Assembly (NCBI RefSeq): GCF_964019385.1
Contig: NC_088646.1
Coordinates: 17,273,554-17,337,553, forward strand
Source of the DNA: Sycon ciliatum
Lineage: Eukaryota; Porifera; Calcarea; Leucosolenida; Sycettidae
DNA length: 64,000 nucleotides
Direction: 5' to 3'
The notes beneath the pieces are model-generated. The model made no database searches and was not told where the DNA came from. It was given only the letters and a program-made list of their open reading frames with translations. Below are positions 29,789 through 39,147 of the stretch, one piece after another (position 1 is the stretch's first letter; each line of letters starts with the position of its first letter). The translations under genes were made by a program, and so were the position numbers.

Positions 29789-29816
29789 ACATACACACAT
29801 ACACATACGCACACAT
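29561..29816. repeat. (CA)n microsatellite, ~255 bp
   Basis: Long CA tract with TATCACAC and CATACACA interruptions. His/Thr frames across it are artefacts. Confidence 0.97.
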
Positions 29817-29829
29817 ACATATACCATGT

Positions 29830-30350
29830 ATACGCCCGTTGCAAGAGAAGCACGCAAATCTGCAAATGCACTGGATGTGCACCTACAGATTTTCTCTTAT
29901 ATCAACGATAGCGAACAAGATCTGAATGAGACAGATGAAGACTTGCTCCAGATAACTGTCTAATCCACACAACTGGCGAAGCCATGTGAATCGACCACCA
30001 ATGCACACCTGGTCTACACCACACAGAGTACATTGGCATAATATAACGGCCAAGACAGTTACCTATGCACACCCTACACTTGCTGGTAACCAGTATAGAC
30101 AGCACGCTGCTTTGTTAAAGCAGACACTAGATGCACTGGTACCTTGAAGTGAAGTCGGAGTTACTTTACCAACCAGCCTCGGCTACTGGGTACTGGGAAC
30201 CCAGAGCCAACAGACATACCAACAACCTCAGCCATGAAAGCTATTATAGTAACGACACACTAGATTGTGGAGCCAAAACTATTGTGCCAGTACTAGGCTG
30301 CAGTGTGCTGTATCCATGACCACCTTGCTTCAACCAACAGTATTGCAATA
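29830..30350. other. intergenic, no gene recognised
   Basis: No coding or structural signal stands out between the CA tract and the MITE at 30356. Confidence 0.4.
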
Positions 30351-30355
30351 GCGAG

Positions 30356-30619
30356 CAGGGCCGGACGCAGCTTCCGCGGAGTGGTGCGGCCGAAGGGCCA
30401 TGTTTAATGGGGGTCTGGGGGTCCTCCCCCAGAAAATGTTGGAATTTAGACGGCAAATCCTGCACTCTGGGCGACTCCCTGTACAAAATCATACATCGAA
30501 ACTTTTTCTCCCCGGTTTTGGACGTTCCACGTGGACCGTTTTTTGGGAAGTTTTTTTTTTTTTTTTTTTTTTTTGGTACGGCCATGGCCGTACCGGCCGT
30601 ACCAGTGGCGCCGGCCCTG
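30356..30619. mobile_element. MITE with 5-bp target duplication, 264 bp
   Basis: It begins CAGGGCCGG and ends CCGGCCCTG, with further partial inverted similarity (GGTACGG / CCGTACC near the right end). An exact 5-bp direct repeat GCGAG flanks it (30351-30355, 30620-30624). The interior contains AATGTTGGAATTTAGA, shared in slightly different form with the element at 33059-33255, and a T-run of ~25 (30550-30573). It has no coding capacity. The termini look hAT-like, but the 5-bp duplication is unusual for hAT. Confidence 0.8.
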
Positions 30620-30731
30620 GCGAGTCAAGGGAAGTGCTTCTCCTTGTAAACAGTTTTGACACTGAGCTATCCAGGTTACAGTATGGACTTCTCGCCCAGG
30701 CCGGCGATATGAATTTCATCCAATGTGTTAT

Positions 30732-30950
30732 CGTATTTTCCCGAGTATAAGCCGCACTTTACCAGTAATTCACCCAAAACAATCGGTGCGGCTTATACTA
30801 CGATGTTCAAATTAATGGTGAAATAGGTTAGATTTGCAACTCGGGTATTGAGCCAATCATAAAAGTAGAAAGGAAAAGGACATATGGAGGGTAGATGTCT
30901 GGATTTTGGGACGAAAATCTGGGCGCGGCTTATACTTTGAAAAATACGGT
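30732..30950. mobile_element. small inverted-repeat element (GTATAAGCCGC type)
   Basis: Left end CGTATTTTCCCGAGTATAAG, right end the complement of CGTATTTTTCAAAGTATAAG, with GCCGC next to both. An additional inner copy of GCGGCTTATAC lies at 30788-30798. Length ~219 bp, noncoding, no clear target duplication. Similar CGTATTTT...TATAAGCCGC termini are, from memory, common in animal MITEs. Confidence 0.65.
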
Positions 30951-31019
30951 GCATGTATGTGTACATACATGTAGATAGTAATCCAATGCCTGTATGACCA
31001 TCTTGTTTCCCATTTCTAG

Positions 31020-32025
31020 TTCTCATATCAGCATGGATAACGGCTGCTTTTGCCCTGCAACGCCGCCAACGGCTCCTGCATCGTCGGCAGACTCCTGCCA
31101 GAACGACATTGGCCTGGCCGTGGGCATTGGTGTCTTGGTGGCATGTGTAATCATCCTGGTCGCGTGGCTCATCTTCTATATCTGCTGCTACCGAAGGTCG
31201 GGCAGATTCTCGCGACTGCACAGTTCGGCATGGGGTGGATCTACGGCCATCGAAAGAAGTGGTGGCGGGCCAAGTAACCACGGCACATCATCACATAAAC
31301 ACTTTGCAGGCAACTACTTTGTGGACGCCAATGATAGCTACCTACTGGAGTCTGGCCAGCCGCAGGTTGAGTTCAACTATTTCAACGAAGGTGCAACTGA
31401 CTCTGGAAGTGATGCACTGCCGCAGGAAGGCAGTCAGGTTCAAACGCCGGACGCCACTGCTACACACCGCACACTGGCACCGCAGAGCAGTCAGAAATCA
31501 GCTGCTCTACTGGAGGACACCAGCGCCAGCAGCAGCTTCTCGCCAAACCTCGGAGACCGTGCAAACTTCCCCATTATCGGTCACAACGACAACTTGCCTC
31601 CGATGGCCGACAACACCATGTCCCTGCGCTCTAACACCACTATGGCCGCCATGGACCTGAGCTTCTGGCCCAGTTTGCCAGGTGAGAGTAATGTTGATCT
31701 ACGTGCTCCGGTACTGAGTGCTCGCATGACCGCTGATGGTGATGCTAACATATTCACATCGGAGCAGATGCAAGTGATACTGTCCTTCACGGATACGAGC
31801 GGCTCGCAAGCTGGAGCTGTGACCATCGGTACATCATCGCGCCCAGAGGATCAACCCGACTTAGACCAGGCATCATCCCTAGTCACGTCAGTGTACACTG
31901 TATCATCACTGTCGGCAGTATCCGGTACATCCTCAGCATCCCTGTGCCAAGTGCGTGTTCCCTTGTCATGCCATCTGATGGATATCGACAGTAACGACGA
32001 AACCGGCTATGATTCCCTGCCAGAG
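31020..32025 (+). CDS. UNC5-like gene, exon with TM and linker
   Basis: The acceptor is chosen as TTTCTAG at 31013-31019; an alternative is the ATATCAG ending at 31032. An ATG in good context (CAGCATGG) at 31033 could even be the translation start. The exon encodes ~28 extracellular residues with four Cys, a ~24-residue transmembrane helix followed by CCYRR, then a long acidic Ser/Thr-rich cytoplasmic linker. It ends ...CTGCCAGAG|GTGAGC at 32025, phase 0; without splicing the frame stops at 32035. Confidence 0.75.
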
Positions 32026-35000
32026 GTGAGCCAGTGAATGGAGCTCTGGTATGATTCATGCCGGAGTACTAGTATTGCTGATCTCTGTGGCCTGTGTTTG
32101 CCTATCATAGCAACATGCAGATATGAGGCGTTCGTACTGTGTAATACTGCTGGTGCTCTTGATAAAAACTCATACGCAGGAGGAACTTTATCATAGTCCC
32201 ATGCTCTACACACCACACTCTCTTCATCACAAAAATGGAGACTGTTTAAAATCATGGGCGACCGGGAGTGATGTTTCTGGACTGGTAACTTCTTTACCAA
32301 ACTCATCCACTGTCAGTTGAATGCTATCGTGCTGGTGTGGTCTGATATGTGTTGAAACGGGGTTTTTTGGCTTGCAGTTATAATCACTTATTGTACAGCG
32401 GGGGGGGGTTGTAGCTGTAGGTACTGTGTTAGTGGCCATGGCTATGGTCTGACACTGTCTTCAACTCTTGATTTCTTTGACTGTTGTGTTTCTAATTTAG
32501 GTGAATAACCTGGTGGTTATGACCAGCAAATTGAATGAAGATGGTACCAACTCGGAATGGACTGATGTGGGTCCCGTGGCAGACTTTGTCGAGTGCAGCC
32601 AGGAAGCTCGCTCTGCCGGCGGGGACTGCCCGTCGGGCTACGTGGAGTTTGGCGTGACTGACTCAGCGCTGTATACCGTACGCTGCGACAGTGGTATCTG
32701 GGTGAAGAGCATGTGCTTGAGTCATTTTGCCGCAGCACTGGACGAGGACCAGACCTGGGCTCTAAGAGTCTTTCTGCACAGAGATAGAACTGTGGATTAT
32801 GAGGTGAGTCATCCGAACTGCTCGGTGCACGGCATTATGAATGAAACTGTATTTGACCGCTTTTGCCATTGTGTGAAGGCAAGTGAATAACCACTTGTAA
32901 ACCTGTGCATGTGTTTCGTATTCCTAGATAGTGACTCTAAGTCTCTCTCCTAGATGATGACTAGATTGCTTTAGAATCATATCCACTGTATTCCTCCATC
33001 TTTGACAGTGTAATAGTGGATTATGAAACGGGATACACTGTACATGCACATCCCATTGCAGGGGCGTTGGAAGGTATTTTAGTGTGGTACGGTCAGTCAT
33101 CCGAAGTACAGTTTACTCGTGGGGGAGGGATGGTGGAGCCGAAAATTTTGGAAATTTAGAGTCCAGATCAGTGCATTTTGTTGATTCACGGGGTACCTGG
33201 GGCAAAAAGTGGTACAGTCAATACCGTAGTGACCGTACCATGTCCGACGCCCCTGCATTGATAGGCAATGCCCCGATCACCGTCTCTCCTTAAGTTAGAT
33301 GCTCAGCTTTTCGTATGGAACAAGTTTTTGTATTTTTTCTTCCACATGTCGAGAAAGGTGTACGGACTGTCCTCCTGTGTTTGTCCCACTGCAGACAATC
33401 ACCCAGTATGCTAAGGAGTTCAACATGATGCCCGTTGGCATGCCACAGCCGTTCCACTTACCTCAGCATAGCTATGTACATGTTCTCATATCCTCCATCA
33501 CTGAGGGATGTGCACTGGATGGCAGCTCACACGGGGTAGGTGGAATCTGCCAATCTTTTGAAAACACCAACATATACTTAAACTAATCAGTGGTAGCAGC
33601 GTGTTATGCCAGAGCTAACATTAGCGGTGAGGCTCCTGGTTGGATGAACAACCTAGCAAACTTCCTTAGAAACCAACAAAGCTTGATGAAAGTTCATATG
33701 TACTCCGCGCATTCCAGCAGTGGACAACTATCACCCCGCTTGAAACTGCACAGGGGGAGCTCTGCACAGCTTTCAGCACCGCATGTACAGACTTTCTGTA
33801 CTGCTTCAATATTCTACACCATGCATGTCGCCATTGATAGCTATAAACGGCTTCCCCACTGGCATGTGGCCCGCGATCTGCTAAAACCACCCTTCGGTGC
33901 TGTGTAATTTTTCGGAGAAAATGATGAAAACGTCAGAACGTCTCGATTTTCTCATCATCGCAGGTGACAGTCATGGCGGAAGGAGGACGAAGGCGCTCGT
34001 TGGCACAAATTGTTGTCGGATTCTCGGTAGCGGAGTCGTCAGCACTGCTAAATGACGATAGATCGTTCTTCGGGTGGTCAGATCAAGATTCTGACGACCA
34101 GAGCGATGACGAATCGACCGACGCTTCTCCGCTCGTGACCCTGCCGATCGCGCTTGCGATCGATGCGGAGGAAAATTTGGACGAGGCGCCAGCGCTACAG
34201 CCAGCACAAGCCCTCGCCGCCGGACGACAGGGCCAACCTAAGATATCCAGTGCCCAGGCGGCGCCCAGTACTGATGAAGAGGTACAGGCGCGAGTAGGCA
34301 AGGGCTGCAGTTGCGCCGGTGTCAACTGTTTCAAGAACGTGTCAACGGATACTCTACTCACTGCACGCAACACAGCGCTCGCAATGACGAACGAGGAGCT
34401 GTACTGTTATGTCGCTGGAAAGCTCGATGTGTTGAGACGACGCGGTGCAGTTACTTCTCACCATGGAAGCATTGCACAACGGATGCAGCGCGGAGAAAGG
34501 TCCCGATCCACCTATCGCTATGAAGTGGATGGTGACGAAGTATACCAGACTGTTTTCATGTAGGCACATTATGTAAAGGAGTGGAAGCTAAAACAAATAC
34601 CGCGGATGTCCATGAGCATGCTGTAGCTCCCCCTCAGCACGCATGTGAGGGTTCTTTGCCCTGGAATGCACTGCCTGCAGATGAAGTGTCTGACATCAGG
34701 CAGTTCCTCCACCACTATGGTGACATCACTGGACTGTAAGTTCCCCAGCCTGCTGCCCCCAGAGGCCACCTCCAACTAATACTTACCTGCCATGTGCTAC
34801 TACCAACTGGAGGAACAGAAGCATCACTACATTCTTGAAAATATGGAGCAGTGAGTGCAGTGATGTGATAATTATGAAACCAAAAGAAAATGTGTGCGGT
34901 GTTTGTTCCGATCTGCAGTCTCAGATCATAAGGGGCAAGAACGGCAGAAACTCGCTTAAAGCACACTGACGCACTCAAAGCTCATATTGAAGAAGCTAAC

Positions 35001-38000
35001 ATGGCCTGTGATCTTTATCAAAAGTGTATTGCTGCCTGGCATCTGATCATCTGCCAGTGACGCTCCAGACGGCTGGAATCTCACGGCAACGTGCAAAGTA
35101 CTTGCACCAACAGATTCGTCAGCACTGCCACCCAGAGAGCGGAGATATCACCTGCCCAGCACCAGACCAAGCAGAGCCAATGTCCTAATTATTTGTTCGG
35201 AACATACATAGTAGAATACTGGATAGCTGTGCAAAATAATTTTCTCACTACACAGACAGGTGTATGACAGGTGTATGAAGCCTCAGATACGAAATATAGT
35301 GTGAATATCAATTATTTTCGGCATTTTTATGCACCAAAAGCTTTCATAAGATGGGTCATATTTCAATGAATATATACAATTTGAGCCTAATACTTCACCA
35401 TATGTTTGGGCAATGGCCAGGGACCAACTTCCCGCCAAAAACTCATTTTCGGCAAAATAGCACCAAAGGGTGGTTTTAGCAGATCCTTGGCCATGTGTCT
35501 TGGCAAAGGCAGCAATGTCTACTGCCTTCCATAAATACCAGATTTCAGAAAGCTGTAGCGGAATCACAGCCATTCTGTCCCCGGGACGCAGGACACAAAG
35601 GACAGGACTTGTTTGTTACATTATTATTTTATTGACATGATGGAAACGCAGACTACAGTGAAACCTGTCTAAGGCGATCCCTCAAGGGACGAGAAAAAGT
35701 GGCCGCCAGGTGGTCTTCATATCCAAGTTCAGTGGGTCACGTGACCATATCCACATGTGATACATCAGTGTATTGCAGTGCACACACCTCCTATGCTACT
35801 CTAGCACGACTCATGTGCCTGGCCTGGGGTCATCAGACCTGTCAAGTGTCGTACATGCACCATGTACATCTACACTTCCTGCACTGATGTGTAGAACTAC
35901 CATGCATGGTGCACCATGCAATGCATACATTTACATGTACTAGCACTGACTGTGCAACGCGGTCGCGGGTGGGTGGTCGTCGGTCGCGTTGAGCGAGTGG
36001 TCGCCTTATCCGAGCTGTTTTGAATGTGAATGCTTCCGTGACAAGGAAATGTGGTCGCCATGGTCGAGTGGTCGCCATATCCGAGTGGTCGCCATATCCG
36101 AGTGGTCGCCATATCCGAGTGGTCGCCATTACAGGTGTTTACTGTACACTCCAAGAGACCGACAAGAAGACTCTCGACTACAACATCGCGCATGCTCATA
36201 TCACACATACACGCGACTAGACGAAGACAGTTTGGGGAATGTCATCACACAGGAAAACAACACATCATTTTACAACAAAGCTATGTCAGTGTGTTGCTGT
36301 GTGATCCAGGCCTAGAAGGGAACTTGTTTAAAAAGCCTTGGAGTTTTAGGGCCCTGTCACACATTCACTCAATTAGCTGTCCCATTGAATGGACACCTCA
36401 GGAGCTTAAAATACCATGGTACCTGTGAAAAGCAAAACTTCGGCTTCAGTGAACAATCAAAGCTACTGCCTCCAATATGTTATGAGCGGCACTCTCGCTT
36501 CTGCAATTTTGCTTCTGTGGATTCGCTTCAGCAGAAACACCATGTACTAGGGATGTCAGCGAACGCACTGCGCAGACCTCTGCGCATGCATTGCGTCATC
36601 GATTTTTTGAACGTGATCGCGGCCGACAGAGAAAACATGGCCACGGTCTGTTTGCACCGCTGGGAGTCGTAAAATTACTGTTCCTCTGTCCCTGCGACCA
36701 TTCAAATCATACGCGATACGGAGGACCCACGTACTCACCACGTTCTCCCCGGTCGATTTCTCTGAAAGTTTGCACATCGTGAAACACCAGTATGAGAGGT
36801 GTTCAGGCCAATTTTCAAGAGATTTCCCTGGTTGGATCGTTCCAAAATCGGACTTGCATTTCTCGCTCGCGGCCATTTCTTGCACGATGGAAGCGCCCTG
36901 CCCTGGTGAGTAACCAGCATCGCGCCTGGTAGAGAGTTGCTGCAATCAGCTCCCTGATGTCTTCCTTGCCATTGTCAGAAGCGATGGACCATGAATTTGT
37001 TTCAGAGTCTCTGGATGCTACTATTCCTCAGCCTAGTTTTCAGCCATTCCGTGCATCTTCTTCACACGATTTATTTTGCAAAAAAATGAAAGTGTTCATG
37101 AGTTTTCTTGTTGGCCGCGCGTAGATGGGCCAGGCTGACCTGCGCAGATGGGCTGCGCAGTGCGTTCGCTGATATCCCTATTGTGTTGTAAATGGATTTG
37201 CTACAATACATGTGTATGCGTATGATGTGCATGAAGTAGAAACGTGTTGAAGATATTCATGGTCCGCGTGGATTTACCATACCGTCTGCACCAGAGTTCT
37301 ATTCACTCTCATTGTTCGGTCAAAGTAGGAGCTGCCCTGCCTGTATGCGTGTGACCTATCACCATGCACACATTGTTCCGCTGTTGAGGCACAATCCTCG
37401 CTGCCGTAAAACCTCGCCGCTGAAGCGGAACGCCTGTGCATGTGTGACCGGGCCCTTGTGGACGTTTGACACGAAGAAAAGCTTGCTACCTCTGCCGCTC
37501 TAACTTGACATATCTTCTTTCTTTCGTTACATCCACACAATGTAGGTGCTGCATGGCGAAGGCTGCTGGCCAAACCTAGAACAGCCACCGTTCGTAGAGT
37601 TCAGATTGCGGCAAGTGCACGGTTGCCTGCCATTGCCTCTGGTGCGTGTCAGAACAGATGTTGTCGTGGCGGATGACTTCGATAACATCACATTTGAGCT
37701 GCTCAGTCAGTGGTCAACTAAGGCCCAGATGAAGATGGACAAGGTATGACAAAACTATCTGCGGGCTGTAGTTTTGCTGTAGTTTGCTGTGTGTAACCTT
37801 TTGACGTTTTTACGTGTACATGCATTACCAATTTACCAGACATACTGCATCAATTGGTCTATGCTAGCCCTTATTTGAAGCATGACCCGGTGTGCATGAA
37901 CCAGCAGTAGATCGACATTGCCTCTCCATGATTCTACATGATTCTACATGTGACCATCCATAGCCTAGTTACAGAATAGCCTTTTGGCACATTGCAGTAC

Positions 38001-39093
38001 TAATGTGCACCTTCGCTAGACTGAGGACTGGAATAATAGAAAATCTGTGTGTGTGTGTGTGTGTGTGTGTAAGCCTTTGGAGCTCTTCTTCCAGTCTTGT
38101 TGGATCGCTCGCTGTCATTAGTCAGTAAGCGAAAGCTATACGTGGCCTGTGTCTTGTCCATTTTGCTGTACGGCAGTGAGTGCTGGACGCCCTTGAAAGC
38201 TGATAGTAGACGTTTGGATGCCTTTCATCATCGCTGCATCCGCACAATATTAGCCATCCCTCGCAGTCAGCAGCAATCCGATCGCATCACGTCTGCGCAG
38301 TTACGTCGTCACTGGGGTGACCCAGTGCCACTCTCTGTTAAGATGCGCCATCGTCGTTTAGAGTGGCTTGGTCATGTGGCTCGGATGTCGGAGGACCGTG
38401 TCCCATTGCAGCTGTTGTTTGGTCGTTTGTTGGCTGCGCGCCCCTTCTGCGGTCCCAGGCGTAGGTGGAGAGACGTTGTGGCTACTGACACGAAGTCCAT
38501 TCCAAACTGGTTTGATTGCGCACAAGACCGGTCAGCTTGGCGAGAGCAGGTTCTGGTTTTTCAGCCTCCTCGGGCAGTAGAGAAATCCGTACTCTGCTCA
38601 TCTTGCAACCGGGCTTTCTCTCGTCCTCAAGACGAGGCACGGCACAAGTGTTTGGCTGAGCGCCAACTTCCCGTCCACCAACAGCGTGGTTCAGCACAGT
38701 GCGTCAGTTGCTGCCGATGGTTCCGTAGTAAGGGTGGGCTTGCAGTTCATCGCTGCCAGCCTGCACTCCCTGAACATGCAGATACGGCATTGACGGCGTC
38801 TCTCGCTAGTTGCTGCTTCCAGCATTGTCAACGCTGCAATCGCTGCTTCAAGTCCCGGGCTGGTTTTAACCGCCATAACTGCAACCGTGGAAAACGTCTT
38901 GCTGCAGCCGATAGGGAATCACTGCCGCTGATCTGCATGCATTGCCCGAAACGTTTCCGACGACAGCAAGATTTGACGAGGCACCAGAAGTCCTGCCAAT
39001 GACGGTGCACTCCAAACTCTGGCCCCCTCCGGGGGTGACATTGCCCAATGGGCAGTCATGCTATAGTAGTAGTAGTAGTGTGTGTGTGTGTGT

Positions 39094-39147
<54 letters not shown>

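Larger units (their letters stand above)
38046..39141. repeat. (TG)n tracts flanking an intronic LINE tail
   Basis: TG runs at 38046-38071 and 39079-39141 bracket the LINE fragment. The right run is preceded by (TAG)5. The LINE either inserted into a TG tract or brought a microsatellite tail. Confidence 0.85.

Noticed and set aside
29473-29963. His/Thr-rich frames
   Set aside because: They come from the CA microsatellite.
36556-36945. 129-codon minus-strand frame in the TIR element
   Set aside because: No transposase motif; it overlaps the left terminal repeat and looks random.
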